Positions 17,824 through 26,828 of a stretch of 64,000 nucleotides of DNA are shown piece after piece. A model generated the notes under the pieces. It saw only the letters and a program-made list of their open reading frames with translations. It was not told where the DNA came from and ran no database searches. Origin of the DNA: Sphingomonadaceae bacterium (GTDB lineage: Bacteria > Pseudomonadota > Alphaproteobacteria > Sphingomonadales > Sphingomonadaceae). The translations under genes and the position numbers were made by a program. The stretch is taken from contig CANFXW010000001.1 in assembly GCA_947451145.1 (NCBI GenBank), forward strand, positions 62,001-126,000. The letters run 5' to 3'. The number at the start of each line of letters is the position of its first letter. Position 1 is the first letter of the stretch.

Positions 17824-19314
17824 ATGTCTGACATCGCCGCTGCAGCACCGCAGAACAGTCTGCGTCACATTATCATTGGGGCAGGCATGTCTGGCATGCT
17901 GTCCGCAATCAAGCTGATCGAGCGCGGCGAAACCAACTTCACAATTTATGAAAAAGGCGATTCCGTAGGCGGCACCTGGCGCGAGAACACCTATCCCGGC
18001 CTCGCCTGTGACACCCCTGCCCACACCTATACCTATTCCTTTGCCTACAACCCCGATTGGAATGCATTCTACGCAAGTGGCAACGAAATCCGCGCCTATT
18101 TTGAAAGCATTGCCGATCGCTACGACCTGCGGAAATACATTCAGTTCAACACCGAAATCGGCAGCGCAAAGTGGGACGGCACCCACTGGAACGTCACGAC
18201 CAAAGACGGGAAGACCGATCGCGGAGAAATTCTGGTCTGCGCTACAGGCGTGCTCCACGTTCCGGTGGTGGCTGACATTCCCGGCCTGAAAGACTTCAAG
18301 GGGCCTTGGTTTCACAGCGCCCGCTGGGATCACTCGGTGCCGCTTGCCGGTAAGCGCGTGGGCGTGATCGGTTCGGGCTCAACCGGCGTGCAAATCGTCT
18401 CGGCCTTGGTCAAGGAATGCGCGAAGGTGGTTCATTTCCAGCGCACCGCGCAGTGGATTTTCCCTTCGCTCGTCCGCGAATTCACTGAGGAGGACAAGGC
18501 CGCCTTCCGGGCTGACCCCACGAAGATCGACGAGATTCGCTTTGGCCCCGAGGCCTTCGAACGCCGCAACCGTTTCACCACTGCGATCATCGACGTCAAT
18601 TCACCGGAGCTCGCGGAGATTCAGGCAATCTGCGAGAAGAACTTCGAAGACAACGTGCACGATCCGGTGCTGAAGGAAAAGTTGCGGCCGAATTACCTGG
18701 CGGCCTGCAAGCGGATGATTTTCTCCTCCGATTACTATGATGCCATCCAGCAGCCCAACGCCTATCTGGAAGCCGGTTCGATCGACCGCGTCGAAGCCAA
18801 TGGCGTGCGCATGAAGGACGGCACTTTCCACGAGCTCGATGTCATAGCCGTCTGCACCGGCTTCGATGTCAGCAAGTTCGTCCGCCCGATGAAGATCTAT
18901 GGCGAAGACGGCCTTGATCTTGACGAGTACTGGGCAAAAGGCCCGAGCGCCTATTACGCGGTCACCGTCCCGCACTTCCCCAACATGCTGCTCTACAATG
19001 GCCCGACAGGCCCAGTGGGCAATTTCTCGCTGATCGATATTTCCGAATTCCAATGGCTCTATTTCAGCCAGCTGGTCGACCTCGTCCGGCAGGGCAAGGC
19101 CGCCGGCTTTTACCCAAGCGAAGCTGCGCATGCCGACTATATGGCACGGCGCAATGAGCAGGCGAAAAACACTGTATTCGCCTCTGGCTGCAAGAGCTGG
19201 TACCTTGATGCTGATGGCATCCCGGCGGTCTGGCCGTGGAGCTATGCACACTTCGAGGAAGTCATGCGGAACCCGAAGTTTGAGGATTATGTGCTGACAA
19301 GCGCCGCCGCGTAA
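17824..19314 (+). CDS. Baeyer-Villiger-type flavin monooxygenase
   Basis: A 496-residue flavoprotein. Two Rossmann motifs are seen (GAGMSG near residue 19, GSGSTG near 183). Between them, residues 158-169 match the Baeyer-Villiger fingerprint FxGxxxHxxxW followed by D. GGTWRENTYPG is also typical. It should use NADPH, FAD and oxygen to turn a ketone into an ester or lactone. It is first in a + operon with a D-aminoacylase-like protein, a CoA-transferase and a two-domain esterase, which fits ketone to ester to acid to CoA-ester. Substrate not predictable; an N-hydroxylating role is less likely given the fingerprint. Confidence 0.9.
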   Translation: MSDIAAAAPQNSLRHIIIGAGMSGMLSAIKLIERGETNFTIYEKGDSVGGTWRENTYPGLACDTPAHTYTYSFAYNPDWNAFYASGNEIRAYFESIADRYDLRKYIQFNTEIGSAKWDGTHWNVTTKDGKTDRGEILVCATGVLHVPVVADIPGLKDFKGPWFHSARWDHSVPLAGKRVGVIGSGSTGVQIVSALVKECAKVVHFQRTAQWIFPSLVREFTEEDKAAFRADPTKIDEIRFGPEAFERRNRFTTAIIDVNSPELAEIQAICEKNFEDNVHDPVLKEKLRPNYLAACKRMIFSSDYYDAIQQPNAYLEAGSIDRVEANGVRMKDGTFHELDVIAVCTGFDVSKFVRPMKIYGEDGLDLDEYWAKGPSAYYAVTVPHFPNMLLYNGPTGPVGNFSLIDISEFQWLYFSQLVDLVRQGKAAGFYPSEAAHADYMARRNEQAKNTVFASGCKSWYLDADGIPAVWPWSYAHFEEVMRNPKFEDYVLTSAAA

Positions 19315-19364
19315 CGACAGAGTAAGGTGTTGACCTGCCAAAGCAGGCAAACGGGAGAACTGGT

Positions 19365-21122
19365 ATGCTGGATCTGATCATTGCCAATGGCACTATTGTC
19401 GATGGTACCGGAAAACCGGGCTTTCCTGGCGACGTTGGCATTCGCGATGGGCGCATTGTCTCACTCGGCAGGGTAGATGAGCCTGCCCGGGAAACCATTG
19501 ACGCCAGCGGCCAGATCGTTTCCCCCGGGTTCATTGACTGCCATACCCATTATGACGCCCAGGTGTTCTGGGACCCGACGCTTAGCCCGTCCTGTTATCA
19601 TGGTGTAACGACAGTCGTAGGCGGCTTTTGCGGGTTCTCGATTGCCCCGCTGAGCGATGAATCGGCGAGCTATCTGCTGCCGATGCTGGCGCGGGTCGAA
19701 GGCATGCCGATTGACACCCTGGCCAATGCCGTGCCGTGGAACTGGTCAACCTTCGGCGAGTTTCTCGACCGGATCGAAGGAAAAATCGGGCTAAACGCAG
19801 GTTTCTTCGCGGGCCATTCCGCTATCCGGCGCCACGTGATGGGGCCGCGCGCTGTCGGTGAAAAAGCCAGTGAAGGCGAACTGGAGGAGATGAAGACACT
19901 CCTGGGTCAATGCCTTGGCGAAGGCGCACTTGGATTCTCCACGACCGTCTCAGAAACCCACAATGACGGAGACGGCAACCCTGTGCCTTCTCGCTGGGCA
20001 GCGCATTCAGAGATCGTCGAACTGGCGCGCGTGGTGCGCGACTATGAAGGTACCGGACTTGAGCTGCTGCCCGATATCGAATTCCCGCCGGGCATGCCTG
20101 AATTGCTGGCCGACGTTTCCATCGCGGGCAATCGCCCGGTCAATTGGAACGTGCTGGGCGTAACGTCACGCCCCGGTGCGGAGGCGCTGATTGCAAAGCG
20201 CCTAGCCGTCAGCAACTTTGCGCGCGAACGCGGCGGCGAAGTGATCGCCCTGACCGTTCCTGTCAGCCCAACTGTCTATATGAACCTACGCGGCGGCTTC
20301 CTGTTTGACGCGTTTCCGGGGATTTGGCCCGATCTCTTCCGCCTGAAGCCCGAAGAACGCATGGTCCGCTTCGGCGATCCGGACGTGCGGCGACAGATGG
20401 CAGCCGAGGTGGAGTCTATGGGGCCGGAAGCCCCCCTTCGCAGTCTTGCCCGACTGGACAACTTCATTGTCACCTCGGCCGTGAGCGAGGCAGCCCGGCG
20501 CTATGTCGGCCGCAAGACCGGTGAGATTGCCCGCGAAGAGGGCCGCGAGCCGATTGATGTGCTTCTGGACATTGCGCTCGCAGACAATCTGGACACAGTG
20601 TTCACGCCCGACAACACTAACGAAAACGCCGAAACCTTCGCGATGCGCGGCAAGGTGTGGGCCGACGACCGGACACTTGTAGGCGCATCCGATGCCGGGG
20701 CGCACCTTGATCTGATCGATACCTTCGCCTTTTCAACTAGCTTCTTGCAAGGCGGGGTGCGCGAATTTGGCGTCATTTCCCTGGAAGAGGCGATTCACCA
20801 GATCACGGGGCGCGTGGCGACCTATTTCGGACTGGTTGAGCGCGGCTTGCTCAAGCCGGGCTATCATGCCGATATCGTTATTTTTGATGCCAGCACAGTT
20901 GGGCGCGGGCCAACCCAGACCCGATACGATTTGCCCGGCGGCAACGATTTCAGGCTCTATGCAGATGCCGTGGGCATCGGTCATGTACTAGTAAATGGCG
21001 TGGAGATTGTCCGTGCCGGTGAGCACACCGGAAAGCTGCCAGGCAGCGTACTGAGGTCCGGGACCGACACAAAGACCGTGCCGATGGATGCCCTTCGCAT
21101 CGGGAGCAAATCCTACGCCTGA
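19365..21122 (+). CDS. D-aminoacylase-like amidohydrolase
   Basis: A 585-residue member of the N-acyl-D-amino-acid deacylase branch of the amidohydrolase superfamily. The HxH metal motif (DCHTHYDAQVFWDP), the cysteine of GGFCGFSIAP and a late aspartate in GASDAGAHLD are present. The two histidines that bind zinc in true D-aminoacylases are not where I expect them (LELLPDIEF and VNWNVLGV instead). It is one of three paralogues in the window (others at 45732 and 54811). In this operon it sits between the monooxygenase and a CoA-transferase, so it may hydrolyse a ring amide, lactone or ester; deacylation of D-amino acids seems unlikely. Confidence 0.85.
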   Translation: MLDLIIANGTIVDGTGKPGFPGDVGIRDGRIVSLGRVDEPARETIDASGQIVSPGFIDCHTHYDAQVFWDPTLSPSCYHGVTTVVGGFCGFSIAPLSDESASYLLPMLARVEGMPIDTLANAVPWNWSTFGEFLDRIEGKIGLNAGFFAGHSAIRRHVMGPRAVGEKASEGELEEMKTLLGQCLGEGALGFSTTVSETHNDGDGNPVPSRWAAHSEIVELARVVRDYEGTGLELLPDIEFPPGMPELLADVSIAGNRPVNWNVLGVTSRPGAEALIAKRLAVSNFARERGGEVIALTVPVSPTVYMNLRGGFLFDAFPGIWPDLFRLKPEERMVRFGDPDVRRQMAAEVESMGPEAPLRSLARLDNFIVTSAVSEAARRYVGRKTGEIAREEGREPIDVLLDIALADNLDTVFTPDNTNENAETFAMRGKVWADDRTLVGASDAGAHLDLIDTFAFSTSFLQGGVREFGVISLEEAIHQITGRVATYFGLVERGLLKPGYHADIVIFDASTVGRGPTQTRYDLPGGNDFRLYADAVGIGHVLVNGVEIVRAGEHTGKLPGSVLRSGTDTKTVPMDALRIGSKSYA

Positions 21123-21218
21123 TCCATAATGCTCCCGATAGCCGGATTCAGGCACTAGCCAGACCAAATGCCCGCCGCTATGCGCATTACCAAAGCGCCA
21201 ATACAGGAGAGTTTGAAA

Positions 21219-22445
21219 ATGACGCAGGTAATGAAGGGTGTGCGGGTTCTCGAAGTGGCGCAGTTCACGTTCGTTCCAGCTGCTGGCGCTGTGCTGGCCG
21301 ACTGGGGTGCCGACGTAATCAAGATCGAACACCCGGTGCGCGGGGATACCCAGCGCGGCTTCATCAATTCGTTCGGCCGCAAGATCGACCCGCTGCGGAA
21401 TGGCATGATCGAGCATCCCAATCGCGGCAAGCGCAGCGTTGGCGTCGATATCTCGACCGAAGAAGGCCAAAAGCTGATTTATGAGATGGCCAAGACCTGC
21501 GACGTGTTCCTGACCAATTACCTTCCCGGTGCACGCCAGAAGCTGAAGATTGATGTGGAGCACATCCGCGCCGCCAACCCGAACATCATCTACGCCCGCG
21601 GCTCGGCCCTTGGTGACAAGGGTCCAGAGCGCGAAATGGGCGGCTTTGACAATACCGCGTTCTGGACGCGCAGCGGCATTGCCTATGCAATGACGCCGAA
21701 GGAACTTGGCGGCGCATTCATGCAGCCGATTGGCGCCTTTGGCGATTCGATGGGCGGCATGACGATTGCCGGGGGCATTTCGGCAGCGCTGTTTCACCGC
21801 GAGCGCACGGGCGAAACGTCAGAAATCGACGTGTCACTGCTGAGCACCGGCTGGTGGGCATGCGGTTCGGCCATCGATCAGTCGATCGAAGCGGGCGATA
21901 CCGGCAAGGCTTCGATGCCGATGTCGGGCGCTGGCGCGGGCAATCCGTTCCTCGGCAATTTCAGCACCTCGGACGGCGGTACGATCAACCTGTGCACGCT
22001 GACGCCCGGACCCTATGCCAAGAGCCTGTTCACCCACATGGGCCTGGATGACATGATCGATGACGAGCGCTTCAACAGCGCTGAAAAGCTGATGACCAAC
22101 TGGAAGGAAGCCAGCGACCGCATCACCGAAGCCTTCGCCTCAAAGCCCTTTGCCTATTGGCGCGAACACCTGCGGACTTACACGGGCCAGTGGGCACCCG
22201 TGCAGAGCTTCCTTGATCTCGCCACCGACGAACAGGCGCTCGCCAATGACATGATTTTCGAGGTTGAAGCTCTGGACGGCGGCGCACCGATCAAGCTCGT
22301 ACGCAATCCGGTCCAATTCAACCATGAACCGGTAAACAACACCCGCGCGCCGCAGGCCTCCGAGCATACCGAGCTGTTCCTGATGGAAATGGGTGTTGAA
22401 TGGGATCGGATCGAAGAGCTGAAGACTGCGGGCGTCATCGCCTGA
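21219..22445 (+). CDS. CaiB/BaiF family CoA-transferase
   Basis: A 408-residue class III CoA-transferase with MKGVRVLEVAQF at the N-terminus and the likely catalytic aspartate in GAFGDSMGGM. The ATG at 21219 has AGGAGA eight bases before it; an earlier in-frame ATG at 21168 has no such site. It would load CoA on the acid released by the upstream enzymes of this operon. It is the third CaiB protein in the window. Confidence 0.9.
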   Translation: MTQVMKGVRVLEVAQFTFVPAAGAVLADWGADVIKIEHPVRGDTQRGFINSFGRKIDPLRNGMIEHPNRGKRSVGVDISTEEGQKLIYEMAKTCDVFLTNYLPGARQKLKIDVEHIRAANPNIIYARGSALGDKGPEREMGGFDNTAFWTRSGIAYAMTPKELGGAFMQPIGAFGDSMGGMTIAGGISAALFHRERTGETSEIDVSLLSTGWWACGSAIDQSIEAGDTGKASMPMSGAGAGNPFLGNFSTSDGGTINLCTLTPGPYAKSLFTHMGLDDMIDDERFNSAEKLMTNWKEASDRITEAFASKPFAYWREHLRTYTGQWAPVQSFLDLATDEQALANDMIFEVEALDGGAPIKLVRNPVQFNHEPVNNTRAPQASEHTELFLMEMGVEWDRIEELKTAGVIA

Positions 22446-22474
22446 CAATCTGACGGCAAAGGGAGAGCAACAGC

Positions 22475-23785
22475 ATGGCACGGTTCCACTACACCATTCT
22501 CTCGCGTGCGGTCGCCGGGCGTGAAGAGGAATTTGTCGCCTGGTACCGTGACCAGCACATGGCCGATGTCTGCCGCATGCCGGGCGTCGTCAGCGGCAGG
22601 CTTTACCGGATGGATTTCCAGCGTGTCTACAATCTGGACGATGCCCCGCAGTGGACGCTGATGACTGTCTACGAGCTTGAGTGCGATGATCCGGAACCGG
22701 TCATCAATCACATCCGCGACACCTCGGGTTCGGAAGTGATGCCGGCCTGCGAAGCACTTAACAAGGCGGGCATGATTCAGGCAGCCGGCCACCTGATTGC
22801 CTCGGGCGAAGGAACCGCCGGGATTGCTGATGGCACCGTGCGTGTCCCTGCGCGGGATGTTCCGATCCCGGCCTTCCTCAGCGATGTCGCCAAGGCCTAT
22901 CTGATGCCGCAAGGCGGTTCCCTCCCCTACCCTGCGATGGACGACAAGGCTGGTTGGCGCGCCTATGTCGAAGCGGTTGACCAAAATGTTTTGCCCATGC
23001 TGCGCATGATGATCCCGCAGGCGGCAGCGGAAGTTGAAGAACGTGATGCGGATGGCGCGCGCGTCTACGAAATCGTCCCGCCGGGACTCTCGCCCGATGA
23101 TCGCGGCGTGATTTTGGAGATACACGGCGGCGGACTGATTATGTGTGGCGGCGAGCTTTGCCGTCTGATGGGTACAGGCGCAGCCCTGCGCCTGCAAAAG
23201 CGGGTCTGGTCGGTTGATTACAGGATGCCGCCAGATCACCCCTACCCGACGCCGCTAGACGATTGCCTCGCCGCCTATCGCGCCCTGCTGCGCGAGCGTG
23301 AGCCGCACGAGATTATCATCAGCGGCGGCTCGGCTGGTGGTAACCTTGCCGCAGCGCTGATCCTGCGCGCCCGTGACGAAGGCCTGCCGCTGCCTGCAGG
23401 TGCAATTCTGGCGACGCCAGAAGCAGACCTCACGGAATCAGGGGACAGCTTCAACACCAACAATGGTGTCGATCCCGGACTGCGCAGCCTGATGACGGTC
23501 AACTTGCTCTATGCCGACGGTCACGATTTGGCGCACCCCTATTTGTCGCCCCTGTTCGGCGATTTCACCAAGGGCTTCCCACGAACTCTGCTGACCACCG
23601 GTACGCGCGACCTTTACCTGTCGAATACGGTCCGCATGCACCGCGCCCTTCGCGCCGCGGATATTCCCGCCGAATTGCACGTGACCGAGGCCGGGCCGCA
23701 CACAGGCTTCCCGGGGGGACCAGAAGGAGCGGAGATCGACCGCGAACTCCGCCGCTTCATCGCGGAGGCTTTGGGCGCTGGCTAA
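22475..23785 (+). CDS. Two-domain esterase: EthD-like barrel fused to alpha/beta hydrolase-3
   Basis: A 436-residue protein with two parts. Residues 1 to about 110 look like a ferredoxin-like dimeric barrel of the EthD/NIPSNAP sort (short strands, DQHMADVCRMPGVVSGRLYR). Residues from about 190 to the end are a hormone-sensitive-lipase family hydrolase: HGGG at 217, serine 286 in GGSAGG, aspartate 379 in GTRDLYLSN, histidine 409 in GPHTGF, plus DYRMPPDHPYPTP. The second part should hydrolyse esters; the first may bind the ligand or drive dimerisation. As last gene of the monooxygenase operon it is the natural candidate to hydrolyse the Baeyer-Villiger ester. Confidence 0.85.
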   Translation: MARFHYTILSRAVAGREEEFVAWYRDQHMADVCRMPGVVSGRLYRMDFQRVYNLDDAPQWTLMTVYELECDDPEPVINHIRDTSGSEVMPACEALNKAGMIQAAGHLIASGEGTAGIADGTVRVPARDVPIPAFLSDVAKAYLMPQGGSLPYPAMDDKAGWRAYVEAVDQNVLPMLRMMIPQAAAEVEERDADGARVYEIVPPGLSPDDRGVILEIHGGGLIMCGGELCRLMGTGAALRLQKRVWSVDYRMPPDHPYPTPLDDCLAAYRALLREREPHEIIISGGSAGGNLAAALILRARDEGLPLPAGAILATPEADLTESGDSFNTNNGVDPGLRSLMTVNLLYADGHDLAHPYLSPLFGDFTKGFPRTLLTTGTRDLYLSNTVRMHRALRAADIPAELHVTEAGPHTGFPGGPEGAEIDRELRRFIAEALGAG

Positions 23786-23795
23786 GCTCGGGTAA

Positions 23796-24443
23796 TCAAG
23801 AAGGTATTTTCTTGATCCCGTTGAGAATAAACAGGAATGCCGCCATGGCTTCATCGGCGACATTCGAGCCTGCTGGTGCATTGGCGATGGTCAGAGCGGC
23901 ATCCTGAAGCGTTGCCTGAATCATGCACGCCAACGCCATGGTTGGCTGCCTCTGCACCAGCCCGCCGTCCATCAGGAGTTGCAAAGCCTCAGCAATTCCC
24001 TGAGCGACAAATTCCGATTGCAGTTCGCGCCAGCGCACCCATCCCAGAACGGCGGGGCCGTCGATCAGCAGTATTCGCCGGTATTCCTTGGTGGCCGCAA
24101 TCAGCAACAGGTATTGCCGAAATGCTTCCTGCACCTGCGGCCACAGTTCACCAGAAAGCCTCGCCACCGCAGTGTTCGAACGGTTGACCAGTTCGCCTGC
24201 TACTTGCCTGAAGACCGCTTCAAACAGGTCTTCCTTGCCGGCAAAATGATGGTAAAGCGCCCCGCGCGTCATCCCGGAGAGAGTCACGATCTCGGTCGTG
24301 CCAGTGGTGTGATATCCGGCCTCGCCAAACAGCTTTCGCGCCGTTGCCAAAATATCGCTGCGCGTAGCGAGCGCCCGCTCCCGCTGGGTTTCAGGATCAC
24401 CGCCTCTGCGTGATGGGGCCGCTGCCTGGCCGGACAGGCTCAT
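23796..24443 (-). CDS. TetR-family regulator
   Basis: A 215-residue TetR protein with the N-terminal helix-turn-helix (ILATARKLFGEAGYHTTGTTEIVTLSG followed by RGALYHHFAGKEDLF). It ends the - operon of phosphotransferase and CrtC-like genes, six bases after the latter, and converges on the esterase gene with a 10-base gap. It resembles the TetR at 56525 in layout, including LLIDGPAVLGW against LLIDGPSVLGW. It may repress its own operon and the divergent acyl-CoA dehydrogenase through the repeats near 26733-26769. Confidence 0.9.
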   Translation of the reverse strand: MSLSGQAAAPSRRGGDPETQRERALATRSDILATARKLFGEAGYHTTGTTEIVTLSGMTRGALYHHFAGKEDLFEAVFRQVAGELVNRSNTAVARLSGELWPQVQEAFRQYLLLIAATKEYRRILLIDGPAVLGWVRWRELQSEFVAQGIAEALQLLMDGGLVQRQPTMALACMIQATLQDAALTIANAPAGSNVADEAMAAFLFILNGIKKIPS

Positions 24444-24449
24444 TACCGC

Positions 24450-25631
24450 TCAGACAATCCGCACACCCGGATAGTCCCCCAGAATGATGCTTTCCATATC
24501 GCCATAACCGCTGTTCTCGCCCTCGCGGATACGGATGGGCCGGTCACGGATCTGCCAGCGGTAGGAGGCGGCCAGATGTGAAGGGTTGTTCACATCATCG
24601 ATGCATTCGCCATCAAGGAAGTTCTCGCCCTTGAAGCTGCCGTGAAGCTGTCCTTTCCACTCGCCATACATGCCCGGGAGCAGCCGGAAGCCCATTTCGG
24701 GATTGATGACTTCAATTTCGAACACGCGTTCGACAATGTCCTTGCCTTTGCCGGCCAGCAATGCCGTGACAGTGCCGCGCATGGCTCCGCGATCACATTC
24801 GCGATAGTCCATTTCAGGATAGAGCTGCAGGATGGGGATCTGCCGCCCGTCGCTTTCATTGATATAGCCGCAAAAGAATTGCGGCGGGCCATCGCCACCA
24901 AAATCACGGAAGTAATAAGCCAGATCATAGCTGGTTCCGTCCGGGCGGTCGATTTTCGATACCAGCCAGTTGAAATGATAGGCCGCGCCGGTCTTGTTTC
25001 CGCTGGTGCTCCCGCTCTTGGTGCCGAGCGCGGCCGGAACGAGATCGGCGGGATCCAGCCCGACATGTTCGCGCACGCCCCAGCTGCGATCGCGGAAGCC
25101 AAACCATTCGTCAGGATTTACTTCGTGCCGCTCACCATCGATCTCAACCCAACCCGAAACGGTGCCGGCCTGATGAAAACGGATTACATCGGAGGCCGTT
25201 CGGCCTTCATGCACCACGACATCACGGTTTTCGAAGAAAGCGGGCATGGTGGCCTGAAATGTCAGCTCGAAACGGACCGGCTGGGCGTCATTTTCGGCCA
25301 GGACTATCCGGATAGCCTGATAGGGTTCGAGCACTTCATAGCTCAGCGGTCCGACATTGACGTTGTCGAGATCAGAAGCCAACACCCGGCTTGCCCGGAC
25401 AGTGCGCTGCTGCGTGCCGATCTGCACCCCGGCAAAGCCATCAACAAGATTGCGGTTGGCATATTTGCCGAGGCCGAAGTTGATTTGCAGCTGCGCATCC
25501 TTGCGCATCAGGGTGAACCAGGCCTTTTCAGTCCAGGCACGGTCGGGTGTGCCAACAGCCGCGTGGGTGTTGACGATCTGATGGTTGAAATGTTCGTCAG
25601 CCGCGGTGAGCGGGGCGATTGAGGGGATCAT
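24450..25631 (-). CDS. CrtC/AttH-like lipocalin-fold protein of unknown role
   Basis: A 393-residue protein I recognise only at family level: a beta-rich protein related to the hydroxyneurosporene synthase/AttH group, often described as two domains of unknown function. GFRDRSWGVREHVG in the middle is the signature. No signal peptide is seen. The open frame runs upstream to 25967, but the ATG at 25631 is preceded by AAAGGA and fits the family N-terminus. It is between a phosphotransferase-like gene and TetR in one operon. Related lipocalin-like enzymes hydrate isoprenoid double bonds, which would suit a terpenoid substrate, but this is speculation. Confidence 0.75.
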   Translation of the reverse strand: MIPSIAPLTAADEHFNHQIVNTHAAVGTPDRAWTEKAWFTLMRKDAQLQINFGLGKYANRNLVDGFAGVQIGTQQRTVRASRVLASDLDNVNVGPLSYEVLEPYQAIRIVLAENDAQPVRFELTFQATMPAFFENRDVVVHEGRTASDVIRFHQAGTVSGWVEIDGERHEVNPDEWFGFRDRSWGVREHVGLDPADLVPAALGTKSGSTSGNKTGAAYHFNWLVSKIDRPDGTSYDLAYYFRDFGGDGPPQFFCGYINESDGRQIPILQLYPEMDYRECDRGAMRGTVTALLAGKGKDIVERVFEIEVINPEMGFRLLPGMYGEWKGQLHGSFKGENFLDGECIDDVNNPSHLAASYRWQIRDRPIRIREGENSGYGDMESIILGDYPGVRIV

Positions 25632-25665
25632 GATGTTCCTTTCAGTCCGTTCAGGACCACAGTTC

Positions 25666-26646
25666 TTAAAGGCCAGCGCCGTCGAGCATCGCTTCCATGG
25701 CACCAAGGTAATAGCCAATGTTCTGCTTGAATATCTCAAGCCTTGGATCGTTGCTGCGACCGGTGTTCGCTTGATTGACACCTTCAGCAATGATTGCGGC
25801 GAGTTTGCCGGTCTGGGCGATTTCGTGCCATTGGACGCCGGCAGCCGAACGTCCCGAAACGGATTCCCAGAGGGCAATAACCTCGTCACGCGATAGCATG
25901 CCGGACAGCTTCTGAGCGCGCGTTGCCGCATGATAATCGCTGGCGAAGAAAAACAGGATATAGCCAAGATCGCTTAACGGCTCGCCGTTCAGAGCCATTT
26001 CCCAGTCAAGCACTGCCGAGATTTGCTGGTTGTTCCACATGATGTTGGACAGCTTGGGATCGCCCTGAATGATCGCTGGCGGGCCGCTGACCGGGGCGGG
26101 AGCTGCCAGCAAGCGGTCGAAGAAGCCGACCAACTGCGGGCAATCCGCTGAACGGGCAAATTCACGCCAAGTCCGGGCGTAATCTTCGGGAGAAATCGGT
26201 GCGCCGAGCGGTGCCAGCGGTTGCAGGTTCGACAATCCGGCAAAGGCAGAGATCCAGTCCGTGCAGATTTGACGACGCAGGGAATCAGTGCCTTCGACAA
26301 ACCAAGGCGTCATGACGATATCATCGATTGCCTCACCAGAAACGCGGCTCATCACGAAGAAGGGCGCACCCAGCACTGCGGGATCTTCCTCGATGAGGAT
26401 AATTTCCGGCACCTGGGGCCCACCGGGCATTGCGCCCAATGCCTGATAGATACGCGCCTGCCCAACCACGTCATGCCCGTCAAGCATGGCTCCGGCAGCG
26501 GGCGGCAATCGCAGGATAAGGTCTGCACCTTCAATCAGATAGGTGTCATTGGAAAAGCCCGTGGTCATGGCTGCGATGCCGGTAACCGGCTTATCGGACG
26601 GCAATCGCTCCGCGAGAATTCGCGTCGCCTTTTCAAGATCGTACAT
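25666..26646 (-). CDS. Phosphotransferase family protein (APH/ACAD10-like)
   Basis: A 326-residue aminoglycoside-phosphotransferase-fold protein. The kinase loop reads QGDPKLSN (aspartate kept, the usual histidine before GD replaced by glutamine) and the metal aspartate is in VLDWEMALNG. Such proteins next to acyl-CoA dehydrogenases are thought to phosphorylate hydroxyacyl substrates to help elimination, as in ACAD10/11. The divergent neighbour at 26829 is indeed an acyl-CoA dehydrogenase. The ATG at 26646 follows GGGAGAGG; a longer start at 26676 lacks one. Confidence 0.82.
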   Translation of the reverse strand: MYDLEKATRILAERLPSDKPVTGIAAMTTGFSNDTYLIEGADLILRLPPAAGAMLDGHDVVGQARIYQALGAMPGGPQVPEIILIEEDPAVLGAPFFVMSRVSGEAIDDIVMTPWFVEGTDSLRRQICTDWISAFAGLSNLQPLAPLGAPISPEDYARTWREFARSADCPQLVGFFDRLLAAPAPVSGPPAIIQGDPKLSNIMWNNQQISAVLDWEMALNGEPLSDLGYILFFFASDYHAATRAQKLSGMLSRDEVIALWESVSGRSAAGVQWHEIAQTGKLAAIIAEGVNQANTGRSNDPRLEIFKQNIGYYLGAMEAMLDGAGL

Positions 26647-26732
26647 TGAAAGCCTCTCCCCTAGCGCGTGTGTCAATTTCCCGAAGCCTGCCTATAGCGG
26701 GAAATGCATTTCAACGCGCGCAATCATGCGAC

Positions 26733-26769
26733 ATACAGGTTGTATCTTGTAGTTTATTGACCTAGTCAA
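26733..26769. promoter_or_regulatory. Two candidate operators in divergent promoter
   Basis: Between the divergent phosphotransferase and acyl-CoA dehydrogenase genes lie two inverted repeats: ATACA-GGT-TGTAT at 26733-26745 and TTGAC-CTA-GTCAA at 26757-26769. On the - strand the second contains a TTGACT -35-like element 17 bases before GATACA, which overlaps the first. Both suit TetR-type binding sites that could block the leftward promoter. Confidence 0.45.
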
Positions 26770-26828
26770 GAGCGCGAAAAACCGCTTCATAGCGACACGT
26801 GTCAAAATCTCGTTTGGGAGAACTGGGA

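Noticed and set aside
24642..25622. Open frame of 326 codons on + opposite the CrtC-like gene
   Set aside because: The - frame has the family signature GFRDRSWG; the + frame has none.
24450..25967. Long 505-codon version of the CrtC-like gene
   Set aside because: The extra 112 codons overlap the phosphotransferase gene on the same strand in another frame and have no domain; ATG 25631 has a good ribosome site.
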